From Planoprotostelium fungivorum (taxonomy: Eukaryota > Evosea > Variosea > Cavosteliida > Cavosteliaceae): a stretch of DNA of 60,150 nt. A model generated the notes under the pieces. It saw nothing but the letters and a program-made list of their open reading frames with translations, was not told the DNA's origin and searched no databases. Numbering within the stretch: the first letter of the stretch is position 1; each line of letters begins with the position of its first letter. The position numbers and the translations under genes were made by a program. The stretch is from positions 1 through 60,150 of the forward strand of contig MDYQ01000170.1 in assembly GCA_003024175.1 (NCBI GenBank). Reading direction: 5' to 3'. Below are positions 39,542 through 52,100 of the stretch, one piece after another.

Positions 39542-40066
39542 TCAGTATTGTGGTGGAGGCTTTCCACCCTTCTTGACGATGAAAAATCCTTTCTCTTCGT
39601 CCTCCATGCTCTCTCCCTCCACCGTAAATGTGAAGTGCCAATCATCTCCGTAATCGTACCAGATGTCGCACGAATCACCAGGAGCTAATGCTAACTTTTC
39701 CAGAGTGATTTTGGTACCAAAGATACCTTTCTTCGACTGTATGGCGTGTTACAGATGAGACGATTCGTGTTGTGTACTTACGTCTGGCATTGTAGGATTA
39801 CCTGATAATGAGGCTAATATATTCTTGCCTTTGAGAGTGGTCGACCAGAGATGGTCAAAGTCGAATGCGAAACATTTGTCCAATGCTTGCTCGAAAAGGT
39901 CTTCGAATGAAGTCGTGATGGGAGAACTGACGATGGCCCAGCATTTGAATCGCTTTGCGAATGCGAACTAGAGGCCATTAGAAGATGCCGTGCGGCATGT
40001 CCATACCTTCACGTGAAGATGCTTCACTTTTCCTTCGTTAGTAGATGCTGCTGTTCCTTTTGGCAT
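39542..40066 (-). CDS. Plasmid pRiA4b ORF-3-like domain protein
   Basis: The start at 40066 gives MPKGTAASTNEGKVKHLHVK, one short intron, then FAFAKRFKCWAIVSSPITTS, LDKCFAFDFDHLWSTTLKG, ILASLSGNP, and, after a second intron, KITLEKLALAPGDSCDIWYD and YGDDWHFTFTVEG. The YDYGDDWHFTFTVE block is the hallmark of PF07929 (PRiA4_ORF3). Function of the domain is not established; in eukaryotes it is patchy and often linked to transfer from bacteria, but the two introns here show it is resident. Stop at 39544-39542. Confidence 0.75.
40007..40018. repeat. CTTCACGTGAAG palindrome, first of two direct copies
   Basis: The 12-base palindrome lies within CCATACCTTCACGTGAAGAT, repeated almost exactly at 40193-40212. 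This copy covers the end of an exon (encoding HLHVK) and its donor site. Confidence 0.7.
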
Positions 40067-40198
40067 GTTGTGTGATGTGTTCGTGCCGGTTGTTTCAAAC
40101 CGCTCGATTATGATAATATCACGTTTTCCCGGAAAATATTCTATTGATAATAAAACGACATAAGAAATCCGTCTCTTTGCATCAACCCCTTCCATACC

Positions 40199-40210
40199 TT
40201 CACGTGAAGA
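40199..40210. repeat. CTTCACGTGAAG palindrome, second copy
   Basis: This copy lies about 130 bases upstream of the 40066 start, in the spacer before the kinase gene end. It looks like a duplicated exon end with donor site, or a CACGTG element of the promoter. Confidence 0.6.
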
Positions 40211-40264
40211 TGTTTCACACAGTTTGGTGCTTTAGACGAACCATCTCATTACATACAGATTTAT

Positions 40265-43200
40265 TCATTTCTTCGATGCTCCTTCTCTTGATCGTGAACC
40301 GAAATCGATCTCCGAGTTCAAAATACTTTCGATCTCCACAAACTCTGGCCTCTCCGATGGATCTTGATGCCAACACCCTGCGTTTCATCAGTCTCATCTT
40401 CGTCATCCATGTCTTCATCTCACTCTGCATGAGCTCCGATAAGAAGGGCTCTCTCACTATGCTCAGATCTGGCCTCAGACCTGCGGATGCCACCTGACAA
40501 AAATCAACGAAAATCCATCTACAACGATCCCACCTCGACGGCAGCAGCGATGGGCTCGTAGTCGGGGTAAGGTTGACAGCAGGCGATGATTTCCCTGAAT
40601 TTTGTCATCTACAACGATGTAGATGGTGGACTCACCATGCGGTGATACCGAAACTGAATACGTCTGACTTTCGATTGATTCGATTGTGCTTGAATGCCTC
40701 TGGACTCATCCATTTGAATGCACCTCGGATGACATCCGTCGTGCTACCCACATCACTGTCCACTGCGATTCATCAGGTGATGTGAGACGGTGTGATGTGA
40801 TGATGTGATGATGTGATGATGTGTGATGTGATGATGTGATGTGATGATGAGATGAGATGTGAGATGATGTGAAGGAAGACTGACCTGTTTCGGATTGAGT
40901 GCGCGAGAGACCAAAGTCTGAGACTTTCACGACGTAGTTACTCGTCAGCAAGAGATTTCGAGCCGCGAGATCCCTGCATCCTCTGTCATTCTCCAACCTT
41001 CTTCCGTGTGACTCACCTGTGAACAATATTTGAAGCGTGAAGGTGTGTCATCGCCTGAACATCCATCAAAATCATCCAATCATCAATTCATCAAATCATC
41101 CAATCACATGTATGGACATCCAATCAAATCAATTCGAGAGGATGAAACGAAGACAAGTGAAGATCCTCACCCTACTCGTCTCCAATATGAAACGTCTCTT
41201 CATGTCTGTGGTGATGTCCTGTACAACGTCACGTGGGTCATCACCTCATCACTCACCGCACTGTGGAATAAGAGATATCTCTCCAGCGAACCCAGGGCAC
41301 AGTATTCGGTCACGATGGTGAACGGGTTGATCGTCGTTCCCAAAAACTGTACGACGTTCTACGATGATCAGCCTCGTTGTAGATGGATGCGAGTCACCGG
41401 GTGGTTGGGTAAGCCTTCAAAGATGGTGGCTTCTTGTAAGAATTCTCTCATTTGTGTGACACTCATCTTCTGTCTCAATTGTTTGACGGCAACCTGCGTC
41501 CCAAATCAGACGTAGATCTTTTCATCGAAACTTCACGACCAAACATCGGAGATTTCGATACGAAACTAGCGTTGTACATCGGTACATCACTCACCTCTTT
41601 TCCTCTCCAGAGAGCTCGATAAACTTCACCGTACTGACCTCCACCCACTTTCTTCATGTCTTCTAATTCTTTGTAATAGACCACTTTGTTCTTGTCCAGC
41701 ATGATTCTCAACTTGACTTCCGTATCATTCACCATCCTGTATTCGTCAGTCGACTATTTTTCGTCGACAGACTCACTGGTTGCTGATGAGAACTACGCTG
41801 TTGCGGCTCTCTCCTCTCCTGGCACCACCTATCCAGTCTCAGCCTTGTCGACATTTTTGACGAGAAGGTAAAGACTCACGCCGGGGAGAAGAAGGTGAGA
41901 GGGTGGATCCCTTTGGTATCGGTGAAGGAGATCGAACGGTGTCCTCGCTCCTCGGGGTGATCGGAATCTCCTCGGGCTCCGACAGAGACACGCGAACGTC
42001 TTCGTCTGCGACGGCGTCGTCTTGTTTCTGCGATTTCAACTCTTCTTTCCACCGTACGATGACTTGTAGAGCGTCGGTCGTTGTCTTCTTTCCCTGTCGC
42101 TTGAGTCTGTCTTTCAGTGAAAACTCCAAGGCCTCGGCGTGGTCTCGCACGATGTCCCTGACGCTCTTCTCCTCTGGCGTGGGTCCGGTATTGAAACGGT
42201 AGTAACCTCCCTGGGAAGACATCTGGATAAATTTCAGGTCAAATTTCGTCGAATTTTCATCACGTGGAGGAGCTCGTGATTGATGGTACCGTCAGCTTGG
42301 GTCCAAGACAAAGCGATGCTTCCCATATTGTTCGATGAGAAACGAGCTATGAAGGTGCCCGCCGCCTGTTGGCCCAGGGCTTCCTCTGCTTCCGTTCTCG
42401 ACATGTCACCCTCGTAGAAGCTAGACGGACGTGTCAATCTACAACGACGAGTCGAAATTTCCGTGGAATCACCTCTCGAACGGAAGGATGTTATCGTATG
42501 GAATGGTGAGGATTGATTTGTAGTAATCGATCAATTCGAAAATGGAGGGAAAATATCTCTCAAAGTCTTGTTCTTTGACCACCACGCCGGACATTTTGTC
42601 CGATGAGATCAAGATCTGTGCTACACCATTCGTGCTGACGTAAGCGATGGCGAAGGCTCCTGAGAGATGACGTCATACATCTGCGTTGTAGATGATGAAA
42701 TCTCACCGGCATTCGTGGCGCTGAAACGGACGAGGAAAGTTCCGACTGGCTGGTTGTAGAGGAGATGGTCCGTCTCTGACTTCGATATGAAACCACAGAA
42801 CCAACTGTAGATGGAGAATCAATAAACTTTCACATCTCATGTTCGTCGATGTGATGTGACGATGATGATGTCATGATGAGATACTCACGGACAGCTGAGA
42901 ATGTTTCTCATGTTATTGATGGACGCTTCTACTGGCCCAAATGACTTCAAAAATTCCGAAAATTTGTGCTGACTGATGTTTCCGGTGTTTGAATAGTCTG
43001 ATTGACATCAATCGATGTCGTCGATGTGCATGATTTGATTCGTGTGAATGCGACGATGATCTCACCCAATACATACAAAAGAGCCTTCTGCTCATCTGAA
43101 TCTAAATCGAACATGGCTTCCACATTCAAACCTTCAATGAAATCTTCGTGCGTGACGTAGAAATTCTGCAGCGTGATCAATACATCATAAAGCGTGACGT

Positions 43201-46200
43201 ATTCATTCAATGATGACAAGATATCGAAACATATCAACTTCGATGAACAAGAAGAAATCAGCTGACGAGAAGAGAACAAATGACGATCATACGATTCAAC
43301 TCACGTCTAATCCAAATACAGAAGACCAAAACTGTTTTCCGTCCTCGTCCTCAATCATCAGCTGCAGAAACTGCCCCCCCTCGTTCTCCACTTCCACCGT
43401 GATGGTTTCCGCTGGTGGTGGATTGCTCTCCGTCTGTGTTGTATAACAAGTGGGCGACATCTCCTGCGGACCCTTCTTCGTGATGTACTTGCTGCGTGAC
43501 TTGACGGGTAGGACGTCGACAGATGTCGACATGCGAAGGAAGGAGCCGGCCGGGGTCCTTATAAAAGATTTTTTGAGGTTCTCCAGACTCTGGTGGACCA
43601 AAAAATTGGACCGCTCGAGCTTCGTCCTCTTGCGATCCGAAATTCCGTTGACTTTGCACTCTTGCAATTCCTTCAGAAAATTCGTCAAATTGCGTTGTAG
43701 ACCGATCATGACGTCCTCGTTGTAGTCCCTCGGATGTTTGATGAGATTATTCATCGTGATTTGGATGAGCTGATTGGTCGTGGAGAACTCGATGACTTCC
43801 TTCATCGATTGGAGCCCCTCCATCACTTCGAGATTGATCTTCGCGCACAGCTGAGCCGTCGTCATGTAATCTGACCTCATGAGAGAATTCTGGCTCAAGG
43901 CCGCCGGCCTAATCGGTTTCAATTCTGCCCTCGTCTTCGATTCGAACGAGACTTTTGGTTCTTCTGGCTTCGAATAAGGAGTGTAGTACAGACTCAACAG
44001 CTGGTTGTTCGCATCGACGGCGTCGGGTGAATCGGCACGATTTGTGGAGTGAGAAGAAGTGGAAGACACGGAGGAGAGGGAGGAGGTGCTGCTGCTGTGA
44101 GATCGCTTGGAGAATGTGGATCGGGAACCGCTGGGGGAATCGGTCTGTACGGTGTTGCGGAGGGCGGGAAGGAGGGAGAGACTGTGGGAGTGGGTCTGTT
44201 TTTCGTCAGTAGATGATGTGAAGATGATGTGATGTGATGGTGATATGATGGTGTGATGATGTGATGTGATGATGATATGATGATGTGATGTGTGATTAGA
44301 TGATGTGATGTGTGATTAGATGACGATGTGATGATTGATGATTGATGATGTGATGAGATGTGGTTAGATGAGATGAACGGAAACTGTCTCACCAATACCG
44401 GTCGCCTCTGAAATAGAACTTCGGGTCGATTGATGGCAGCGTTCGGTTTGATTCCCCTGTCGTTCATGTAAGACAGCAACTGCCCCGGAATCTCGGCCAG
44501 CGTCGTCTTGGCAAGGGATTCCAGATCTCCCGCGTGACACTTGTAGTCCACGAACTGATGACGTCATCATACATCCATCTACAACGAGCCCGATGGAATC
44601 TACCTGAACGATATCTCTCGCCATGATGGCTCCATTGGATGCGATCAACGGTTCATCATCTCCGTCGAGTTGCTGCATGTCGTGGAAATTTCCATCACCC
44701 AATCCGACAATGACTACGGACAATGGAAGTCTCTCGGTCTTGACTAGGACATCGATGGCGGATTGTAGATCCTCGATCTTACCCTCCGTGATGATGAGTA
44801 AGATGTGATAGCGTTGGACCTGTTGGTGTGAGATTTCCGTGAAAATTGTGGGAGAGATATTTGAAATTCCACCTCTTGGGTCGTACGTCTGGATGCAATG
44901 TTTGCCGCCACTTTGATTACCTGATGTGAATTTCAATGAAATCTCTCCCAATTTTCCATGATCTCTCACCGGTGCGAAATTGACCGGACCGGGTCTGTAC
45001 GTGTCTCTCGCTCTCTGATAGCATCCGATGACACCTTCTAAATCTGCCACTTCTGGCTGAAATCTTCGTCAGATTTCCCTCTCTCTTCTCTCCTCACGTT
45101 CAGTTCGTCTCCATTTAGTGCGAAGCACGATTGTCTATCCTCCGAAATTTCGGCTCCGAATCCGTATACCTGATGTATGTCAATCTCTTCATCTACAACG
45201 TTGTAGACCGACCGGGTACAAATTGTCCGAATCGTAGTCTGCCAGAACACTTCCGACAGCTGCGATGGCTTCCTGACATTTGTCGACACCCATTTCTCCT
45301 AATCTAGATCTACGGTAAATTTCAGGTGAATCTCATCGAAATTTCCCTCACTCTTTTGATATGGAACAATCGATGGCTACGATGAGTTCGAATTCGCAAC
45401 CTCCCAATATGTACTGCAGGAAACTGGGGATTTGTCAGACTACAACGAGGCAGAACGAGAGATCGACTCACGTGCTGTTCAGACACAACTCGGCGTCGAT
45501 GGTGATGATTCCAGAATGTTTGTAACCTTCCTTCTTCTCTCGAAGAGTGTCGTTCATCAGTGCAAATTGAGCACCTTTACCCCTCTCTAATAAGGTCTCG
45601 ATCGATGTCTACAACGTGTGAGACGACGAAAAAATGGCGGGAAATGGTATCTCCCAACAGAATTCAGAATAAAATGAAATAAATACTCTGAAATAGCCGA
45701 TCTGTCGGTGGTCCGTGGAACGATTCCAGTCCCAAATTTGAAACTCCAACTCCCTCTTCGTATCGTTATTGCAGAGGTTCTGTAGCGTCGTCTCAAAAGG
45801 TCTCCAATTGGGATCTATCTACAATCAGCCAGGTCTTGTAGATTAAGATTCTCACCCAGAGTATTTTTGATCGTCTCCGTGCGGTACACTGGATCGAATT
45901 GCTCGGATTGAGGGTGTCTCTTTGTGATGAGAAGATAAGGATCACTCTTTCCAAACAGATCTTTCTTGTCTAAATCTCTTCCTTCGATGCGAAATCTGAT
46001 CGAGGTCAACCAGATCGTCGTCACATCACATCATCATGTCGAGATGTAAATATCGAGAGGGAGGGATAAATCACTGGATTGCTTGGCCTTGATCGCTCTT
46101 CAGTTGTTCTGAAGCGATGATGATGATGCCACGGCTCCGATCTGGTCTCGATGGTTTTCTGATTCCATCGTCATCTTCGTGCGATCCACCTTAACTCACC

Positions 46201-46777
46201 TCAGAGATGCTTTTAGAACTCGATTCGGTGATGTAACAATATCAGACAGATGACATTCCTGAAAGTGTTAAAAACATTTATAGAACGTTCTTCTCGCTCA
46301 CCATGCAGCCCAAGAGATGACCTCTCGACGCATCACCTTCTCCTTCAGAGCTAAAGACTTCGAATTTCACCCGTTGGATGCGATCGAAAAACCAATCGAT
46401 GCAGATGGCCGTGCCAAATGCAGGATTGAGGTTGTTTCTGAAAAAGCGAATGAGAAACAAGTTCACGTGATGCATTTCAACTCACTTGACCCTCTCTGTG
46501 CGTCCATATTCCTCCCAAGGACTCTCTGGATGGCTTTTCCATGATAATATAACGATGGGGCTGTCGTTGGCGAGCATTGCCTTCTTGTGAAGATGCCTAG
46601 CATATCGATCAGAATCTCATCACATTCTCCAGTATAGAACGGTCAGCTTCACTTCCATACAGAATGAAGAAACATCACGTGATTCTACTCACTCGCATCG
46701 AATGGACAGCTGCAATCGCACCACGACCGATGAGAACCTCGACAGCGTGGGCGGTCTGAACGTCGCCCTCTTCTTCA
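40265..46777 (-). CDS. Copine fused to tandem SH2 domains and a tyrosine kinase
   Basis: The start at 46777 gives MKKRATFRPPTLSRFSSVVV. Domain order: C2A (YGRTERVKNNLNPAFGTAIC), C2B (GRDLDKKDLFGKSDPYLLI with Asp ligands), copine vWA (CEFELIVAIDCS, YPVYGFGAEIS, HILLIITEGKIEDL, VVIVGLGDG, ending EIPGQLLSYMNDRGIKP). Then a Ser-rich linker, a helical segment (SLENLKKSFIR), SH2-1 (WFCGFISKSETDHLL, GTFLVRFS), SH2-2 (GTFIARFSSNNMG), and a kinase: GGGQYGEVY, VAVKQL, HRDLAARN, SDFGLSR, KWMSPEAF, CWHQDPSERPEFVEI. All catalytic residues are present and HRDLAARN is the tyrosine-kinase form. The copine end (44392) and linker start (44192) join in phase 0 across a microsatellite intron, and I see no ATG to start a separate kinase gene. 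It could couple calcium/phospholipid binding to phosphotyrosine signalling. Stop 40267-40265. Confidence 0.72.
40775..40865. repeat. GATGTGATGAT microsatellite in a kinase intron
   Basis: Repeats of GATGTGATGAT and GATGTGATG fill most of the intron between the DFG exon and the activation-segment exon of the tyrosine kinase. Confidence 0.85.
44212..44372. repeat. GATGTGATGAT microsatellite at the copine/SH2 junction intron
   Basis: About 160 bases of GATGTGATGAT-type repeats, with a duplicated TGTGATTAGATGA unit, occupy the intron joining the copine part to the linker before the SH2 domains. Slippage here could hide an assembly error, which matters for the fusion call. Confidence 0.85.
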
Positions 46778-47313
46778 TCTGCCGTCGATTTATACTCGGT
46801 TGCTTCTCATGCGAAGGCGGCTCTCTAACCCCTTTAAACGTAAGAACCCCAGCCACTACAATGCCTCAGACCACGGCCTGCCAACGGCTGCACGCATCAC
46901 CATAGAAATGTCTAAAGCAGATGTCAGTCATGTGACTGGGAGTGGGCGGATGCACGACTCCACGTGCCTATGAAGGCGGCTTTATAGGCCCCAGGCACAT
47001 ATGATTATATCGAAAGACTTCACACCCACAGTATTTGGTGAGTAATGTTTGACTTGTTGAGAGAGTCTCTCATTCATATGGCTGGTGGAACATATGAGGA
47101 TGATGAAAGGCAGAATGGAAGCGGTTGACGTGTTGAGAGGTTGCAGTCGTCACAAAGAGTTGAGAAGTGTGGTGGTGGCGTCGCATGCACTCAACGTGTC
47201 ACGTGTTCCTCTCAACGCCAGTCGTGGTGCATGGGTCGAGTCACGCGTTAGAAGATGAAACTCTTGATGTCTTTTGTTTCCATGATTTATGTTTCGCACG
47301 ATGTCCGTGTCGA
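46778..47313. other. Intergenic region upstream of the copine-kinase gene
   Basis: This contains the promoter of the minus-strand fusion gene and the 3' flank of the phosphatase at 47314. E-box-like cores occur (AGTCATGTGACT near 46926-46937 and GTCACGTG near 47198-47205). No gene seen. Confidence 0.35.
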
Positions 47314-48776
47314 TCAGAGGTTCTTTGGTGGCCTCTTCGGGATGGGAGGAGGTACATCGGGTATGAGTACGCCTTCGTCTAATTTGACCCTCTCCAAGGC
47401 ATTCTTCACTTGTTCCTCTTTGACTCTCATCTTGATGCTGGTGTCGATCCGTCAGCTCATTTGAACATGTTTTGTAATGATGCCGTTCGCCGAGGACGAA
47501 AATGTCGTGATGATGAAAATGAGCATCAGATGGTGCAAGAGTGTCTCACTCTGGACTATCGAAAGGGGTCAAGATAGAGGGTGAGTCGCTGTCCGTGATG
47601 TCCGCATGGGCGATGGCGGGTGTGACGGGCTGACTCCTGTTCTGCTGATCGGTGCGAACCAACACTTGGTGTAGAAAGGCTTGAGATACCGAGGAAAAAC
47701 GGATCCACTCCATGTATTTCGCGTAACCACCGAATTGATTCTGAACCCAGGCGTGCGTCTCCTCGATGGCTTCGATAGGAGACAACATCCAACTGATCAT
47801 CACGATGAGAAGACAGAGAAATGAGAGACGTGAGAAAAGTTTTGATGATATCGTCTGCCATGATCGTTTGTGGTCATGATGTGAGAGATGAGATGTGAGA
47901 GATGAGGTGTGAAGGAATGATGATGAGTTTGGATGAGACGAACTCACCTGGTCATGTCTAATCCCAGACTCTCTGCCCTGGCAAAATTTCTCTTCATGTA
48001 CTCTGAATTCATTCTCATGGGCTCCAGCTCCTTCTCTGAATGTGCATAGTCTTCCGATATCTTCTTCTCGTCGACCTATCTCTCGTCAATCGTCCCACCA
48101 ATTCTCCACGAAGAATTCACCTCGCAGACGTGGAGGAGGAGGTTGGCTATCATGCCCGTTCGGTCTTTGCCCTGAGTGCAGTGGATCATGACGGGGTAAT
48201 TTCTAGGATTCGACAGGAGTTCTAACGTTCTGAGGATGTTCTTCCACGATGTCTTTAAGATGAGACGATACAGACCCTGAGATGATTGAGCGTTGGATGA
48301 GAGTGGAGAATCGATGATGGACTCACGTTCAGTTTGAGATTGACCATCATGTCGCCCACGATACGATGGGCTTGATCGGTGTAACCGAGAACTCCATAGT
48401 AAGCCAACTTGGCTCGAGATGAATACGACAATTCTCTCAGGAAACTGAGATTGGAGGGTAGAACGGGCACGTGGAAGAGCATGCGCTCGTGTGTTCCTCT
48501 CATGTGCTCGATCTGATTGAGTCGACCCAAAGAGGATTCCGGTATGACTGTGTAGTGACTTCTCAAGAGGTTTTCGCCAATGTCTGCCGCTGATTCTGCG
48601 GTCGTGCGAAGATCTATGATGGTCTTGACATTCAACTTGTTCAGAATGTAATCGACATCTTCTGGCGTGGCCTCTGAAGGAGTGGCACAACGATATATTC
48701 TTCCTGGTGGAATGATACCACCGCTTGAATGAGACAGATCTCGAAAGTTGGCAATGCCTTTAAATCGATGAGTCAT
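47314..48776 (-). CDS. Protein tyrosine/dual-specificity phosphatase (Y_phosphatase3-like), second copy
   Basis: The start at 48776 gives MTHRFKGIANFRDLSHSSGG, then IPPGRIYRCATPSEATPEDV, VKTIIDLRTTAESA, YGVLGYTDQAHRIVGDMM and the signature HCTQGKDRTGMIANLLL. The C-terminal helices read WMLSPIEAIEETHAWVQNQF and YAKYMEWIRFSS. A last exon adds KMRVKEEQVKNALERVK and a Pro-rich tail, PPPIPKRPP, which fits a class of SH3 ligands. It is a paralogue of 24558-27049 but lacks the long Ser-rich N-terminus. The catalytic Cys and Arg are present, so it should be active; the substrate (phosphotyrosine or phosphoinositide) is unknown. Stop at 47316-47314. Confidence 0.8.
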
Positions 48777-49132
48777 CTATTGACACGGTCAATTCTCGAT
48801 TGGACAAGAAAGAACTACCGTCAGAGATGAAAGACGTGACGTCTGAATGCAGCCTGATGAAATGAGATCAAGTTTTGGAAGTGTTCCAATGTAAAATTTG
48901 AAAGAAATTTCCATCAGTTCAGCTGCCCAAGATTGCAGATAAAGCAGGGACAATAGAGGATGATGTATTCCTTATCGAACTCAGTCGACTGTGCAAGGTG
49001 GGAGCTGATGACATCCAGAGATATGGCAACAAGACGAAGGTGAAGCGATTCATCACGAGCAACGATCGGAAGACGAAACACGAAAATGAATACATCTCGA
49101 ACGAATATTGGAGTAGGTTCTATATAATATCT
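48777..49132. other. Intergenic region
   Basis: This should hold the phosphatase promoter and the PA200 3' end. No gene is seen. Confidence 0.3.
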
Positions 49133-52100
49133 TCAAGCGTAGTAGTTGTGACTGTGTCGAGTTCCCGCCAAGTCCTCCAGTTGTCTCTCGTCGAATCGAT
49201 GTCTAAAGTGAATGTCCCACTCATCGATGTGTGTCCTCCAAAAGTCTGCAAAGGTGGCCCTCACAGATTCTCGAATGGGGCTGACGTCGTTCATGTGACC
49301 CGCTAGTTCGGCCAGGATCTACAACGATGTAGATGAGTACGTGTGGAGGAAAAATGGTGAAAAGATGATTCTCAGATGTATTTGTACTCACGGTGGGTAA
49401 TGAATCAGAGATATCATAAGGATGAGATAAGACAATGGAACACAGGCCCAGAGTACCGGCGTGGCGTTGGATGAGATCGTTTGAGTTCTCTGAAGATTTT
49501 CCCGCGCGAATGCGTGACATGTCAACGAATTTTCTCTGGGTAGGGTAAGAGGGATATTATGAGTGTGAGATCTCACCGAGATTTCACTGGGGACGTTCGT
49601 TCCGTGGAGGATGGAAGAGAGGGTACCCTTGGCTAGCTCTCTCACCTGATCGAACGTCATCTACAACCTGCCAATTTCTCTGTCTCACCTCCAATCTGGC
49701 GTCGGATAATAGAGCGATGGACAGACGTACGATACGTTCCTTCTGTTCCTCGGAACATTCGAACCTCGTGTTGAACGCAAATATCCTGATGAAATTCACC
49801 GACGTACCGTACGTCCACACTCACTGTAAGAAGGGTAGAACTAATTTCCGGACGTTCCACGCTGTGTTCTGAGTACCGATGGATTCTAAGACTTGGAGTA
49901 CGTAATCGATGTCTTTTCTCTGAAAATTCGCCTGGGCAACCAGGGCCAGAGAGTGAGCCGTCTGCTTGTACAATTCCTGTTGGAGCATTTGTTAATGCCG
50001 GGTGAAGAATGTGGACAACCCACCTCGTCGGCATCTCTGGCGAGGGAGAAGATATTGGCGAGTTGTAGATCGGGAAGGTGGGGGAGAATCGATTGAAATT
50101 TCCCGGTGGTAGAAGAGTAACCTAAGAGGGAGAGTACAGTGACTGCCTGTTGGTTCTTCTGTTCGGTTACCATGGCATCTTGCGACAATTTCTCCGATAA
50201 TTCTCCAATGGCCGTCTTCAATCTACAACGAGTCAGTTCAGAACCGAAGGTTGAGATCAATTCTCACTGAGAGCTCTCTACAACGTGGTAGATGGAGTTG
50301 GGCTTAGGGTCGTACAAGTTGTAAAAGATAACGGCAGTTAATTCTCCGATGGCCTGGCTGACTTGCTTGTACGATTGATTCAAACTCAATATTCCCTTCA
50401 GAACTTCCACTGAACTTTCTGTCACTCTTCCCCGAATCTTCTCGCTACAATGAGTCTCACCGTTGAGTGTAGAAGGACCGATTTCACAGAGGAGACTCTT
50501 CAGACACAACAGCTGTCTCATCAGCGCCGCCGAGCTCCTCCCTTGACTCTGCAAAGTCACCATCTCCAAGATGTTCCTCAGGATGGGCGCGGAACGTTCC
50601 TCGGAACGTCCGGAAATTCCGAATCGGAGGCATGTGGCCCACTCTTGGGAGGATGAACTGTTTAATTCTCCGAGGGCAGTGATGAGAATGGGGATCACCA
50701 CCGGTAGCTGCACGGTTCAGTCAGTATTCGATCGGCTCGTTGTAGATCACCGTCTGATTGTCTGTACGTAATAAACCGGCGACCATTTCGGACAGAACGA
50801 TTTGATCTTCGTTCTCCTTTGAATTCGCGAGATCTGTCATCTCTGAAATCAGCGATCGGCTCAAATCGTTGGTCCAAGCAGAGAAGATGCCCTGCCAGAA
50901 GGTACCGTTGCGCTCGTTGAAGAGAGATTTCTGAGAAAAATATCAGAATATTCCGGGAAATGGATTCTCACCGGTTGGGAGTAAGCGAAGGAGGTGCGGA
51001 AATTTTCGCGGAAATCTGCCAGAATTTCTCTCAGTACAAAATTGGCTGCCTCTTGATCTCCTCCCACTCCATTCGACACCTACATTCCATAAATCGACTT
51101 TAAAATCATATTCGGTCATTTTAAAGACGAAATCATTAAAACTGAAACAAACAAACGGATCTGATGTTCACCTTCTGCAATACGCTGGCGATGCCACTCT
51201 TGTTGTTACCATTCTCCATCATCTCTGCTTCCTTAGAAGAAAGTTGATGGTCTAGAGACATGTTCGACAGGACTTGACGTAAGTGTGTGGGATCTGAGAA
51301 ATAAATTCGAATAAATTCGGACGCCGCCGCGGCGAAGGAGGCGGCGGATGGGCCCAAATCTTTGCGACGCAATTCACGCAAGAGAGAGGATAACCCCGTA
51401 ATTCTGATTTTCCGTCAGATTTCCATTTGAACGTCTGATATCTCACGCGATAGAACGGAGGGCCGGCAGGTCGGCCTTGGAATCTTCCGCGAATCTTTGG
51501 AGAATATTCTGGTAAATTTCTTGGGAGAAGCCTTCGTCCAGCTTGTCGAGGGAGGGACACAAGACATAGAGGAATCCTAGAGAAATGAGACGATATCTCC
51601 AGTGCTGAGATTGGTCCCTTCTGGTCAAGAGTTTGGTGATCTACAACGAGTCAACTTCATTCGAATGAGATAGTTTCACCATCTGGTTGAAGGTCTGGGA
51701 ATTTCCTCGAAAATTCGCAGAAGGGTAGTATCTCGCTACGAAGGATACGTACAAGACATAGAGGAGGGACTGAATTTTCCGCTGAAATTTCGTCAGTCTC
51801 TGACGAATTAAACCCTAAAACTCACGTCGTCGTGTACGTGACTGTTCATTATCCCCTCTACAAATCTGCAAGTGAAAGAAATATTCCTGATGATTCGCTC
51901 CATTGCAAATTTACCATTCATGATGTGAGCCGCAGCTTTCACTTGATCTTTCGTGGCTATAAATAGATCAGTACGGTGTATATCTACATCGTTGTAGACG
52001 ATCGATCTCACCATCCGGTCTGGCCAAAACGGAAGGCAGATCAAAATTATGAAAGACATAAGAGAAAGAGAACGGAATCGATTTGAATCCCTTCTCCAAC